From positions 248,001-312,000 of the forward strand of contig CAXXPD010000003.1 of the NCBI GenBank assembly GCA_963666415.2: DNA of 64,000 bases. The letters are read 5' to 3'. A model generated the notes under the pieces. It worked only from the letters and a program-made list of their open reading frames with translations. It had not been told where the DNA came from and ran no database searches. Positions 1-8,836 of the stretch are shown here, piece after piece. The stretch is from Bin87 sp963666415 (GTDB taxonomy: Bacteria > Chloroflexota > Dehalococcoidia > Lucifugimonadales > UBA3495). Within the stretch, counting starts at the first letter, position 1. Each line of letters starts with the position of its first letter. Made by a program: the position numbers and the translations under genes.

Positions 1-11
1 AGAGATGCCCA

Positions 12-1920
12 ATGTCCACGATGCACCCCACCGACGTCAACGCAGCCCTGGTTAATCTGGTTCGCAAGCGTAATACCGGCTGGTGGCAGACTGCCGCCAT
101 CGGGCTCACGCCCGCACTGCGCCCGATATTGGCGTTGCAGGACACGCGCGCACTTCCGTCCGGCGCACTACCTTCCGGGGCACTATCTTCCGATAGTGGC
201 GGGTCTGCTGGCGACCCGTCTGCTGGCGACGCGCACCGTCCGGCCATCCTGTTGGTTGCCGGCCTGCGCGGGAACCCCGCCGACACGCCCCGCCTGCTGG
301 TGGCCCTGGAGCGTTTCTCCCTGTCCGCCGCGGGGAGAGCCTCGGGCGGTCGCGCTGTCCGCAGTGGTCGCAGCCAACCCCGACGCCCTGGCCGGCGGCG
401 ACTGGGAACCCGCCGCTGCCCAGCGTGTCGACCTCGGCGTCGGCTACCCTCCGCAGGACGGATTCTACTTCGATGAAACCGGTCCGGAACGCCGCTACCT
501 GTGGCGCTGGATCACCTACCAGGCCCGCGACCTGCTCGTTGAGGTGGCACTGAGCGACGACGAACGAACCTCCGCGGGCTGGGAATGCAACACTGCTGCC
601 GTCGGTTCGACGGTTGCCGTCGCACTGGGCGCGGTTTCCGCCCCGCAAGACGATTCACTGTTGTCGGCCCTGGGTCAACCCGCCCACGATGCACCGGGAA
701 CCATCCCCGGATTGCGCCTCACCACCCACTGGACTGGTCTGACCGATGCACTGGCGGCGTTGTGGAAACTTACCGGCAAAGACACGGACGTAGCAGCGTC
801 GGGTGCCCGGGTCGCTCTGGATGCCCGCCGCGCTCGTCCACCTCTCGGGCTGGCCCGCACCCTGGCCGACCATTACGGTCATGCCCTCGATCCCGTCAAC
901 TACACCCAGGGGGTTGGCATCAGCGGGCGTTTGCGTATGGCAGCCCTGGACGCCACCTACCCTAACCCCGCCACCGACATCGCCAATCTGGTAGACCACA
1001 TCGTTGCTGACCCGGCAACATACCTCGCGAGCGCCGGCGGCGCGGCGTTGACCGGCGTCGTTTGGGCGGCCCGCCTTGCCGATACCACCGGAGCAACGAG
1101 GTATCGGGATTTGTTCCTCTACGCTGCCGACCGATTCTTGCCGCGCGGTTCCAACGAGGCTCCCGCTCCCTGCGACCCGGATTTCCGCGTCGAGGATATG
1201 TTCATGTGCGGGGCGATGTTGGGTCGGGCCCACGCCATCACCGGCGACACCAGATACGCCGATATGCTGGCTACCTTCCTGACCGACGGCGGCGACGTGC
1301 AGCAGGACAATGGACTATTCTGGCACGCCCGCTCCGCCCCGTACTGCTGGAGCCGGGGCAATGGGTTCGCGGCGCTGGGCTATGCCGAGGCGCTGACCTA
1401 CCTGCCCCATGACCACCCGTCGCGTGGCGAGCTGGTGCAAAGACACCGCAACCACCTGGCCGCATTGCTGCGGATCCAGCATCCGTGGGGCACATTCGGC
1501 GAGCTGGTCGACGTCCCCGGCGCCTGGGGCGAACTGACCTCGACCAGCATGGTGGGCTACGCGCTGGCGCGCGGGTTACGTCTCGGCTGGCTTTCCGCCG
1601 AGGACGATGCTGGATACGTCGCCGGCCTGACTTCCTGCTGGCGCGCGCTGGGTGAGCGGATCGACGAGGCCGGGGGCGTGGTCGACGGCTGCATCAGCAC
1701 GGGCGTTATGCCGGATGTTCGTGCCTACCTGAATCGCACCGCCGTCAATGGCTACGATGACCGCACCGGCAGCATGGCCCTCTGGTTCGCCTGCGAAATG
1801 CACCAATATATGACCGGCGCGTCCAGATGGGAGTTACATCGGCGCACCGTGCTAAAATCGCGTGATCCCCGGATATGCGTCGCTACCGGAGGCCATTATG
1901 CTCACCAGGCTGGAAGTTAA
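12..1920 (+). pseudogene. GH88/GH105-type glycoside hydrolase, frameshifted
   Basis: Two overlapping frames together make one protein of about 630 residues. The first (from ATG 12) reads well to about residue 100, with ILLVAGLRGNPADTPRLL. The homologous-looking sequence then continues in another frame from about 340 (AVVAANPDAL) to the stop at 1920. The downstream part has the alpha/alpha-barrel character of unsaturated uronyl or rhamnogalacturonyl hydrolases, including a YCWSRGNGFAALGY stretch like the family's WxRGNGW motif; these enzymes cleave unsaturated uronic acid from polysaccharide-lyase products. The switch near 320-345 is a real frameshift or a sequencing error. Short repeats at 150-240 (ALPSGALPSGAL, then SAGDPSAGD) precede it. 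The last 23 bases overlap the next gene. Family call moderate; the substrate cannot be told. Confidence 0.6.
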
Positions 1921-3334
1921 CGGGTTCAAAAATATGGTCGATTTCGCGCTGGACTTTGGGCCGTACACTTGCATCGCCGGCCCTAACGGCGTCGGTAAGT
2001 CCAACATATTCGACGCCATCCGCTTTCTGTCGCTGCTGACGGAATGCACTATTAATCAGGCCGCATTGCAAATTCGCAATGCCGGCGAGGATACCGGGGA
2101 TATTGCCGACCTGTTTTTCTCCGGCAGTGGCGAGCGGCACGAGCGGATTGAGTTCGCCGCTGAGATGATTGTGGGCCGGCGTGTGTCAGATGATTTTGGC
2201 AGAAAAGTCGAACCGTCTTCATCCTTCTTGCGGTACGAAGTGGCGTTTCGCTACGAGGCTCCCAGCGCCGCTACCGGGCCGCTGGGAGGGCTGGTGCTTG
2301 AGCGGGAAGAACTGGGGCCCATCACCACGGGACGGGCGGCGCGCCACCTGCGATTTCCTCACAGCAAGGCAAAGTTTCGCGATAGCGTGGTGTACAACAA
2401 CCGGCACAGCCGCTCGCCGTATATTTCGACATACGTTGACCAGGACAGCGAACAAGCGACCATTGTGGTGCATCAGGACGGCGGTTCCCACGGTCGGGGC
2501 CGGCCGGCGCCGTCCGAAGGCGCAACCCGCACCATAATCGGCACTGAGAACACCGCCGCCACGCCCACCATCCTGGCCGCGCGCCGCGAGATGCAGAGCT
2601 GGCGCATCATGGCCCTGGAACCCTCCGCAATGCGGCGACCGGACCGCTACACGCAAGCGCCCGGGATAGCAGCGAACGGAGCGCACATACCGGCAACGTT
2701 GCAGCATCTATCGAACATTGCCACGGAGCAGGGCGAGTCGCCGCATACTGTATTCCAGATGGTTTCAATAATTTTGTCGGAGTTGGTTCCGGTCAAAATG
2801 GTCAGTGTGGTCACGGACGACGTGCGGCAACTGCTGTCGCTGGAAGTGGAAGAGCAGTCAGGACTAAAGTTGCGGGCTAGCTCAATCTCGGACGGTACTC
2901 TGCGGTTCCTGGCGCTGGCGGCGCTTGCGGAAGTGGTTGATGAAAATGCAGTTATTTGCATGGAGGAACCGGAGAACGGCATCCACCCAGCCAAGCTGGG
3001 GGCGATGAACCGACTGTTGCACGACATCGCGGTGGATGCGGAGGAGCCGGTCGAATACGATAACCCGTTGCGACAGGTGATCGTGGCCACTCACTCGCCT
3101 TACTTCGTGCAGTTACAAGATAAAAACGACCTCGTTTTGGCCAAGGACAGGATGTTTCGTGCGGATTCAGGTCAGATCGTTGAGCATGTGCTGAAGTGCC
3201 ATCCGTATCGTGGAACTTGGCGTTGTTCAACCGACCGCGACGGAATCGATCTGATTTCATTGCAGTCCTATTTGATGCCGCCGGAAGAGGCGCAAATAGC
3301 CTTCCCCCGGAAATTTTGGGAATCGTTGTGGTAG
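1898..3334 (+). CDS. AAA/ABC-type ATPase (RecF/OLD-like), first gene of an ATPase-TOPRIM pair
   Basis: A 478-residue ATPase. Walker A is GPNGVGKSN at residues 28-36, after the MLTRLEVNGFKNM start typical of SMC/RecF/OLD-type ATPases (AAA_21/AAA_15 class). Near the C-terminus are Walker B (VICMEEPENGIHP) and the switch-histidine motif (VIVATHSPYF). ATG 1898 is preferred over an upstream in-frame ATG (1862) because GGAGG lies at 1888-1892. The stop TAG shares its last G with a GTG that starts the next gene, so the two are translationally coupled. ATPases of this kind paired with a TOPRIM or nuclease partner are common in phage-defence loci (OLD, PARIS and Gabija are precedents). Defence is inferred; the biochemical class is secure. 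Confidence 0.85.
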   Translation: MLTRLEVNGFKNMVDFALDFGPYTCIAGPNGVGKSNIFDAIRFLSLLTECTINQAALQIRNAGEDTGDIADLFFSGSGERHERIEFAAEMIVGRRVSDDFGRKVEPSSSFLRYEVAFRYEAPSAATGPLGGLVLEREELGPITTGRAARHLRFPHSKAKFRDSVVYNNRHSRSPYISTYVDQDSEQATIVVHQDGGSHGRGRPAPSEGATRTIIGTENTAATPTILAARREMQSWRIMALEPSAMRRPDRYTQAPGIAANGAHIPATLQHLSNIATEQGESPHTVFQMVSIILSELVPVKMVSVVTDDVRQLLSLEVEEQSGLKLRASSISDGTLRFLALAALAEVVDENAVICMEEPENGIHPAKLGAMNRLLHDIAVDAEEPVEYDNPLRQVIVATHSPYFVQLQDKNDLVLAKDRMFRADSGQIVEHVLKCHPYRGTWRCSTDRDGIDLISLQSYLMPPEEAQIAFPRKFWESLW

Positions 3335-3948
3335 TGCGGTGTTTATTAGTCTGCGAAGGCAGCTCCGATACCGCGCTGGCAACGCACGTACAACGATTGC
3401 TTGTTGAGTATGGTTATCCACAACCTGAATTTACGACTGCGACCTCTGGACGGCAATTGGTCGATAAGATTCGCAACGGACTCGGAAACATTATTCGGTA
3501 TAGCTTGTTGTTCGTACACCGGGACTCAGATCGTGACGGCCCCGATGCCCGGTACGGCGAAATATCCAGGGCAATTGAGGAAGCAACATTCAGCGAGCCG
3601 TGGATAGGCATAGTTCCAGTGCATATGACCGAAGCGTGGCTGCTTTTGGATGAAGTAGCCATCCGTGACGTCGTCGGAAATCCGAATGGCAGAGCGCAGC
3701 TGAACTTGCCGTCGCCCGTCGAAGCGGAGCGGATGGCTGACCCCAAAACTACGCTGCAGTCGTTCCTGCTAACCGCTGGAGATGTGCAAGGGCGGAGGCG
3801 GCGCAAGTTAGAGCAACGATTCCCAAGGATACGAAACCAACTGTTGGAAAATCTCCCCGTCGGCGGCCCGCTGGAACAATTGCCATCGTGGGTTAGATTC
3901 CGAGACGATACGATCGCTGCTTTGCAACAGCTGCGTACCAATCTCTGA
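3334..3948 (+). CDS. Small TOPRIM-like protein (DUF4276-like), partner of the upstream ATPase
   Basis: About 204 residues from GTG 3334 (an in-frame GTG at 3328 is the alternative). The start overlaps the ATPase stop by one base. The protein opens with MRCLLVCEGSSD, placing a Glu at residue 8 after a hydrophobic strand. HRDSDRDG follows at 63-69, giving the acidic E...DxD signature of TOPRIM folds (Glu8, Asp64, Asp66). The rest contains TEAWLLLDE and a basic C-terminal part (GRRRRKLEQRFP). DUF4276 proteins, often found beside AAA_21 ATPases, have this size and layout. The likely role is a metal-dependent nuclease or RNA-cleaving effector controlled by the ATPase. The fold call is fairly good; the exact family name is from recall. 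Confidence 0.65.
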   Translation: MRCLLVCEGSSDTALATHVQRLLVEYGYPQPEFTTATSGRQLVDKIRNGLGNIIRYSLLFVHRDSDRDGPDARYGEISRAIEEATFSEPWIGIVPVHMTEAWLLLDEVAIRDVVGNPNGRAQLNLPSPVEAERMADPKTTLQSFLLTAGDVQGRRRRKLEQRFPRIRNQLLENLPVGGPLEQLPSWVRFRDDTIAALQQLRTNL

Positions 3949-5265
3949 ATGCGCGTACTCATCGCCTACATCTCCCGGAGTACGCCGTTCTACTATGGGT
4001 GGGTGGTGCTTGGCGCGGCCGGCAGCAGTATGTTCGTGCGGAACGCGGCCGGGAGCCTTACCTTTGCCGTTTTTGTACCCCTCATCGCGGAGGACACCGG
4101 GTGGAGTCGCGCGGTGATCGGCGGCGCTGCCGCGGTGGGCGGTTTGCTGGCTACCGGAGCGTCGCCCCCGGTGGGTTGGGCGATTGATCGATTCGGCGCC
4201 CGTCTGATGCTGGTGTCGTCGCTTATCATCATGGGCTTGAGCACCATCGCGCTGGCCTTGCTGTCGGTGCACATCGCCCTGTTCTACGCCGCGATGTCCG
4301 TGGGTCGCATCATGTTCAGCAGTCCCCTCAATGTGGGGGCGGCAACCGTCGTCGGGCGGTGGTTCGTCCGTCAGCGGGGTCGCGCCACCGGACTGCTGTT
4401 CCTCTCCCACTCGGGCGGGATGGCGGTGTTCCCGCTGGTCGCCACCTGGGTTAGCTACGCGTACAGTTGGCAGACGGCGTGGATTGTGCTGGGGCTGATG
4501 GTGTACGCCATCGCGCTGGCTCCGGCTGCCCTGCTGGTGGCGCAACGCCCCGAGGATATCGGCCTGCGCCCGGATGGGGACCCACCGATTGATACCCAGT
4601 CAGATGACGGGGGGACTCTGGAACCGTCAACGCCCGCGTATGTTGAAGAACGATGGACGACCCGTCAGGCGCTGCGAACGCCCGCGCTGTGGGTATTGGC
4701 CATCGGCACCGGTTTCCTGTTCCTGCTGCAATCTGGTACCAACGTCTATCAGGCCGACCTGCTGCGCTCCCGAGGCATCGACCTGACGCTTTCGCAGCTG
4801 AGCATAGTGGTCAACGCCGCCGGTACCGGACTGGGCAGTCTGGTGTGGGGCCGCGTCGTCGAGAATCTGCGAGTTTCCTACACCTACGCCATGGTTGCGC
4901 TGGTGATGTCGGTGGCCCTGGCGCTTTTCGTCTTCGCCGACACCGTACTGCTGGGATATATCGCCGCCGGGTTGTTCGGCCTCGCCGTAGCTGGGATTCT
5001 GGTGGTGCCGGCGGTGGCCTACGCCAACTTTTTCGGGTGCCAGTCGTTGGGCACCATCCGAGGCGTCACCGAACCGTTCACATCGCTGGGACAGGCCATC
5101 GGAGCCGTTTCGTCGGGTCTGGTATTCCAGTTCGCCGGGTTTTATACCTACGCCTTTGTCATCTACGCAATCCTGGGGGTGCTGACGGCAGTCGCCTTGC
5201 TGACGGCCCGCCCACCGCGCCACCCGACGGCTCGGCTGGCCGCGTCCGCCGAGCCTGCGGACTAG
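3949..5265 (+). CDS. MFS transporter
   Basis: A 438-residue integral membrane protein with about 12 hydrophobic segments. The first follows FYYGWVVLGAAGSSMFVRNA, and the loop WAIDRFGARLMLV between helices 2 and 3 is the MFS signature loop (DRFGAR). A cytoplasmic loop around residues 205-225 separates two six-helix halves. The YYGWVV start resembles monocarboxylate or oxalate/formate-antiporter-like (OFA) members. The substrate is not predictable. ATG 3949 abuts the stop of the TOPRIM-like gene (TGA 3946-3948), so it is probably co-transcribed with it, although the functions look unrelated. Confidence 0.85.
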   Translation: MRVLIAYISRSTPFYYGWVVLGAAGSSMFVRNAAGSLTFAVFVPLIAEDTGWSRAVIGGAAAVGGLLATGASPPVGWAIDRFGARLMLVSSLIIMGLSTIALALLSVHIALFYAAMSVGRIMFSSPLNVGAATVVGRWFVRQRGRATGLLFLSHSGGMAVFPLVATWVSYAYSWQTAWIVLGLMVYAIALAPAALLVAQRPEDIGLRPDGDPPIDTQSDDGGTLEPSTPAYVEERWTTRQALRTPALWVLAIGTGFLFLLQSGTNVYQADLLRSRGIDLTLSQLSIVVNAAGTGLGSLVWGRVVENLRVSYTYAMVALVMSVALALFVFADTVLLGYIAAGLFGLAVAGILVVPAVAYANFFGCQSLGTIRGVTEPFTSLGQAIGAVSSGLVFQFAGFYTYAFVIYAILGVLTAVALLTARPPRHPTARLAASAEPAD

Positions 5266-5461
5266 AAACGCGGCCGGAAACCCCGATGCTTCGGGAAATG
5301 GGGTATTCCCTACGCCGATTATCGACGCATAAATGGATCGTCGGGACGCTTTGCATACATCATGACGGCGAAGGCGACAATAATACGTCTGTTGCTCAAC
5401 GCCAAAAACTTGGCAAATTGGCTTTACGGCCAGACTTCTAGGGCCGCTTCGATGTTTTAAG

Positions 5462-5573
5462 TGGGTGTCTAAAAAGCGCCTGGTGAATCTTGGGCGAGAG
5501 GTGGAATAGCGGGGGAACGACCCCTCACCCCAGCCCTCTCCCATAAGGGGAGAGGGAGTTTTTAGACACCCTT
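5462..5573. repeat. MITE-like element with GGGTGTCTAAAAA inverted ends
   Basis: GGGTGTCTAAAAA at about 5462-5475 is mirrored exactly by TTTTTAGACACCC at about 5558-5571. They bound roughly 110 bases with no coding capacity. Nested between them is one copy of the dispersed CCCTCACCCCAGCCCTCTCCC palindrome (5520-5553). TTTAA occurs just outside both ends, which may be a target duplication or chance. Confidence 0.6.
5519..5556. repeat. Dispersed CCCTCACC-CTCTCCC palindrome, single copies
   Basis: One copy here; further single copies at 26578-26615, 33359-33399 and 54738-54770. Consensus: CCCTCACCCnAGCCCTCTCCC, a 3-6 base loop, GGGAGAGGG, often followed by CTAGGGTGAGGG. At least twelve copies are in the window counting the clusters listed elsewhere, all intergenic. 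Confidence 0.85.
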
Positions 5574-5603
5574 TAAGAACCGATGCACTAAGAAACTATT
5601 TCA

Positions 5604-5929
5604 ATACAGGCGGCCAGCCAGTCATTCCCGCGCCGGTGGAATCCACTGTGCTTGACCTTCAAATTGCAGACGCCACCGGATACATCCCGCTCTGAAATCG
5701 TTTCCTGGTTCCGCTCAAGGAACTCCAGCGCCACCCCGTTCCAGAACCCCCGGTATCCTCAACCCTTGGTATCCTGGTGCCACAGGTCAACACCGGGCAG
5801 TGATAAATGCGGCAAGGATTTTTCGCCTCCCGGGATGTTGGAATTCAGTGGCGCCTGCCTACTTACTGCTCATTCGGCAACCGCCGTCGTACGGGCCACA
5901 GCTACAGCATCGACGGGGCCGCCGTTGGC
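5604..5929. other. Non-coding stretch inside the CMD cassette
   Basis: About 325 bases with no convincing gene. One short segment (5621-5650) has the look of half of a GTCATTCCCGCG...GGAATCC dispersed repeat. No promoter or RNA could be identified. Confidence 0.4.
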
Positions 5930-6706
5930 TCAACTCCAGACCTCGGCCGCTATGGAGATCGCGTTCAACGCCGCCGGATAGCCCGCGTATCCTCCGGTCT
6001 GGATCAGCACCTCCACCATTTCCTCCTTGGAGAGGCCCACCCGCAGGCCGGCCCGCAGGAGGTTCCGCAACGGGCCATCGGCCTTCAGCGCCGTCAGCGC
6101 GGCCGTGGCGCACACCACCCTGGATTTCAGGTCCAGACCGGGGCGGAAGAAGATCTCCCCAAACCCGTACTGGTAGGTGAGCACTCGCAGGTCCGGCGCA
6201 AGATCCACCAACGCGCTGGCGTAACCCTCCTGTCCCAGATCGCCGAAGAGCTGTTCCCGGAGCTCGCGCCCTCGCGCCTCCATCTCCTCAAGGCTGAGCT
6301 CGGGCACCTCGGTCTGCGGCGCCTCGATGCCTCTCTCACGGAAGGCCTCATGCACCAGTTCCAGGGAGTTTACCGCCGAGGGGAAGCCGGCGTAGAGGGA
6401 GCAATGGATTGGTACTTCCTGGATCTCCTCCGCGCCCAATCCCATGTTCAGCGCACTGTGGACGTAGGTCTGAAACTGCGAAAGGCGCTGGAGCGAGGTC
6501 AGGACGGACAGGGTCGCAAGCATCCGGTAGCGGATGTCCAGGCCGGGACGGGCCCATACCGCGCCGAAGATAGCCTCCGCGGCATAGTTCCTCAGGCCGG
6601 GGATGCCGGCCACCGCCCGGGGCCTCTCCCGCACCGGGCAAGTGCCGTGTTGCAGGCGCTCCCGTATCTCATTGCCCTTGCGCCTGAGTTCCTCACGATT
6701 GTTCAT
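5930..6706 (-). CDS. Carboxymuconolactone decarboxylase family protein, two tandem CMD domains
   Basis: A 258-residue protein with two CMD (AhpD-like) repeats. The first is around residues 45-130, with the family pattern RYRMLATLSVLTSLQR followed by HSALNMGLGAEEIQEV. The second is around 170-255, with SRVVCATAALTALKA and RAGLRVGLSKEEMVEV. CMD proteins decarboxylate 4-carboxymuconolactone in the protocatechuate branch of the beta-ketoadipate pathway or act as AhpD-type peroxidase partners. A CxxC redox motif is not evident in the visible repeats, which favours a decarboxylase-like or uncharacterised role. ATG 6704-6706 has GGAG upstream. No catechol-pathway genes are beside it, and repeats box it on both sides (see the cassette entry). 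Confidence 0.75.
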   Translation of the reverse strand: MNNREELRRKGNEIRERLQHGTCPVRERPRAVAGIPGLRNYAAEAIFGAVWARPGLDIRYRMLATLSVLTSLQRLSQFQTYVHSALNMGLGAEEIQEVPIHCSLYAGFPSAVNSLELVHEAFRERGIEAPQTEVPELSLEEMEARGRELREQLFGDLGQEGYASALVDLAPDLRVLTYQYGFGEIFFRPGLDLKSRVVCATAALTALKADGPLRNLLRAGLRVGLSKEEMVEVLIQTGGYAGYPAALNAISIAAEVWS

Positions 6707-6754
6707 TGCTTAACTCCAGTTTGTGATTTGAGATAGTTTCTAAGGACCGGTGCA

Positions 6755-7737
6755 CTAAGGGCCGGTGATGGGCAGGTTCGGATAGGCCTGCGATGTCGGA
6801 AACGGCCGTTCCGGATCAACCCGGCGCAACTGATACGCTTCTGACGACATAATGGCGTCAACGTTAGCGGGGAAATCCTCGAACCGGTCGGCAAACGCGC
6901 GGATGAGCCGGCCGCTCATGGCCCCGCAGTCGTCGCTGCCCAAGAACACTGCCAGTTGCGCCGCCCGTCAAATTGATGCCCCCTCGCCCGACGTTACCTG
7001 CACCCCCGCTCGTACATCGCCGTGTCGCCAATCTCTTTGGCCAGGTCGCGCGTCTCCACCCACATCCGCGTGTTGATGGAGCCCGGACTGATGGCGTTGA
7101 CCGTAATGGGCGTATCGGCCAATTCCAGCGCCAGATTCTCCGTCAGATTGACGATTGCCACCTTGGCGGCGTCGTAGGCGGTTACGTTGGGGCCGCCCAC
7201 GCCGGACATATTCACGATACGGCCGGCGCCGCGTGCCAGCATGGCCGGAAGCACCGCCCGGCAACCGTAGTAGGTGCCCAGCAGGTGCACCGATATGGTG
7301 CGCGCCCAGTCTGCGGGGTCGTTGTCCCACAACCTATGGCCGGAAGCACCGCCCGGCAACCGTAGTAGGTGCCCAGCAGGTGCACCCAGTCTGCGGGGTC
7401 GTTGTCCCACAACCTACCCACCGGGCCGATGTTCCCGGCGTTGTTTACCATCACGTCGATGACGCCGTACCGGTCCAGGGTGTGGGCCACCGCGCGATCC
7501 ACCTGCGCCCGGTCGGTAACGTCGGCGATGACGGTGGCAACCTCCGCTCCCAAACCGGCTGGTGATGGTCTGGGCGGTTTCCTGCAATTCGGCATTGGTG
7601 CGGGCGGCCAGGGTCAGTCGCGCACCCTCGGCGGCGCAGGCCGTGGCAATTGCCTGTCCAATGCCGCGCCCACCGCCGGTTATCAAAACGACCCGGCCAT
7701 CAAGTTTCTTCCGGTCATTCACGTTGAACCTCGCCAT
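6755..7737 (-). pseudogene. SDR-family oxidoreductase, broken by frameshifts and an internal duplication
   Basis: The N-terminus is a classical Rossmann start (VVLITGGGRGIGQAIA), then frame shifts near 7570 to ADVTDRAQVDRAV and VMVNNAGNIGPVG. Another shift lies in a tandem duplication at 7241-7415. The next frame has GRIVNMSGVGG, YDAAKVAIVNLTENLA (active-site YxxxK) and TPITVNAISPGSI. The C-terminus (SGRLIRAFADRFED and SEAYQLRRVDP) sits in a further frame ending at 6755. No single frame spans the fold, so the gene is dead unless several errors coincide. The parent was an NAD(P)-dependent short-chain dehydrogenase; its substrate is unknown. Confidence 0.75.
7241..7415. repeat. 95/80-bp imperfect tandem duplication inside the SDR pseudogene
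   Basis: Copy 1 is 7241-7335 and copy 2 is 7336-7415. They are identical except that copy 2 lacks 15 bases (those at 7291-7305 of copy 1). Net addition of 80 bases shifts the frame. The near-perfect identity suggests a recent event or an assembly artefact. Confidence 0.85.
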
Positions 7738-7761
7738 CCGCTCCGTGTCGGAAACTCGCGG

Positions 7762-7770
7762 TGGTACAAT
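7762..7770 (+). promoter_or_regulatory. Extended -10 promoter for the HD gene
   Basis: TGG-TACAAT at 7762-7770 is a TGn-extended -10 box. No good -35 lies 17 bases upstream. It overlaps an in-frame upstream GTG (7761), which supports the downstream TTG 7803 as the true start. Confidence 0.45.
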
Positions 7771-7802
7771 TCGGCTACATACTACACGACGGGAGCAACC
7801 CC

Positions 7803-8405
7803 TTGAGCGACAACAACCAGCCGGCCACCGCGCCCACAGCCACCGTTTCTTTCACGAGCATGGCCGCCGGAACCCGCGAAGATTACGAACTGCTCGAACG
7901 GCTGGAAGCCGAATTCGCCTCCGGCACCGCCGACCGCGTGCTCGAGCAACTGCGGGGTCTGGCCGGATCGTTGGGCGGTTACCAGGTGGGCCGACTGGAA
8001 CATTCGCTGCAAACCGCCACCCGCGCCTACCGGGATGACGCCGACGAGGAGATGGTCGTCGCCGCGCTGCTCCACGATGTTGGCGACCTGTTGTCACCCC
8101 ACAATCACAGCGAGCTGGCCGCCGCGGTGCTGCGCCCCTACGTTACCGAACGCACCTACTGGATAGTGCGGCAACACGGCCTGTTCCAGAGCTACTACTA
8201 CGCCCACCATCAGGGCGGCGACCGCGACGCCCGCGACCGCTACGTCAACCACCCCTGGTACCAGGTCGCCGTTGATTTCTGCCACCGCTGGGACCAGCCA
8301 TCCTTCGACCCGGCTTACGAGTCCCTGCCGCTGGATTTCTTTGAGCCGATGGCGCGCCGCGTATTCGACCGCGAACCCTTCGGCCTGGTTGGCACGGATA
8401 ATTAA
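7803..8405 (+). CDS. HD-domain phosphohydrolase/oxygenase (PhnZ/MIOX-like, COG4341)
   Basis: A 200-residue HD-fold metalloprotein. Metal-ligand motifs are HSLQTA, VVAALLHDVGDLLSPHNHSE and WIVRQHGLFQ, then FCHRWDQPSFDP with a late Asp. This pattern is shared by the COG4341 group that includes PhnZ, the di-iron HD oxygenase cleaving 2-amino-1-hydroxyethylphosphonate. Phosphonate chemistry is therefore possible, but no phn genes are nearby. TTG 7803 is chosen because GGGAG (7791-7795) precedes it. It is the first gene of a rightward run that continues with hepT/mntA and an SDR. Confidence 0.75.
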   Translation: MSDNNQPATAPTATVSFTSMAAGTREDYELLERLEAEFASGTADRVLEQLRGLAGSLGGYQVGRLEHSLQTATRAYRDDADEEMVVAALLHDVGDLLSPHNHSELAAAVLRPYVTERTYWIVRQHGLFQSYYYAHHQGGDRDARDRYVNHPWYQVAVDFCHRWDQPSFDPAYESLPLDFFEPMARRVFDREPFGLVGTDN

Positions 8406-8407
8406 TT

Positions 8408-8836
8408 ATGCCCGGTGATCCTCACCGTCCTTCCCATGACGAAATCGGCCTGTTTTCCCTGGCCCTGGACCGGCTGGATGAGGCTTTGGATGTTGCCGAC
8501 CGCGACCCGGCCAACACTGTGGTACGCGATGGATTGATCAAACGCTTTGAGTTCACCTGCGAAATGGCGATCAGATGCCTGCGCTATCGATTGCGTCAGG
8601 GTGCCCATCCGAATGCCGGACAGTTCGGTTATAGGACTACCGTCAGATTCGCTGCGGACGCTGGGTTAGTTCAAGACCCGGAAGCCTGGATCGTATTCAC
8701 CAACTCGCGCCAAAATACGACTCACGACTACAACGAACCCGTCGCCGTCGGCGTGGCCGCCACTATCCCGAACTTCGCCCGCCACGGCAGATTATTGCTC
8801 GACACGTTGTCGAACGCTTCGGCGTTTGACCTATGA
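8408..8836 (+). CDS. hepT: HepT-like HEPN toxin (HI0074 family)
   Basis: A 142-residue helical HEPN protein. Near the C-terminus, residues 101-108 read RQNTTHDY. This is the RX4HXY RNase signature: Arg101 and His106 would be catalytic, and the Tyr is the site AMPylated by the MntA antitoxin in the known HepT/MntA system. GLIKRFEFTCEMAIRCLRY matches the nucleotidyltransferase substrate-binding subunit family. It begins two bases after the HD gene stop, and its stop overlaps the mntA start as ATGA (8833-8836), the usual toxin-antitoxin arrangement. Confidence 0.85.
   Translation: MPGDPHRPSHDEIGLFSLALDRLDEALDVADRDPANTVVRDGLIKRFEFTCEMAIRCLRYRLRQGAHPNAGQFGYRTTVRFAADAGLVQDPEAWIVFTNSRQNTTHDYNEPVAVGVAATIPNFARHGRLLLDTLSNASAFDL

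Larger units (their letters stand above)
5575..6757. mobile_element. Insertion-like unit carrying the CMD gene: 13-bp inverted ends inside 16-bp direct repeats
   Basis: AGAAACTATTTCA (5591-5603) and TGAGATAGTTTCT (6729-6741) are inverted copies matching at 12 of 13 positions. Immediately outside are AAGAACCGATGCACTA (5575-5590) and AAGGACCGGTGCACTA (6742-6757), direct copies matching at 14 of 16. That is the geometry of a small mobile cassette with a target duplication, but there is no transposase; the only gene inside is the CMD-family gene. Confidence 0.45.
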
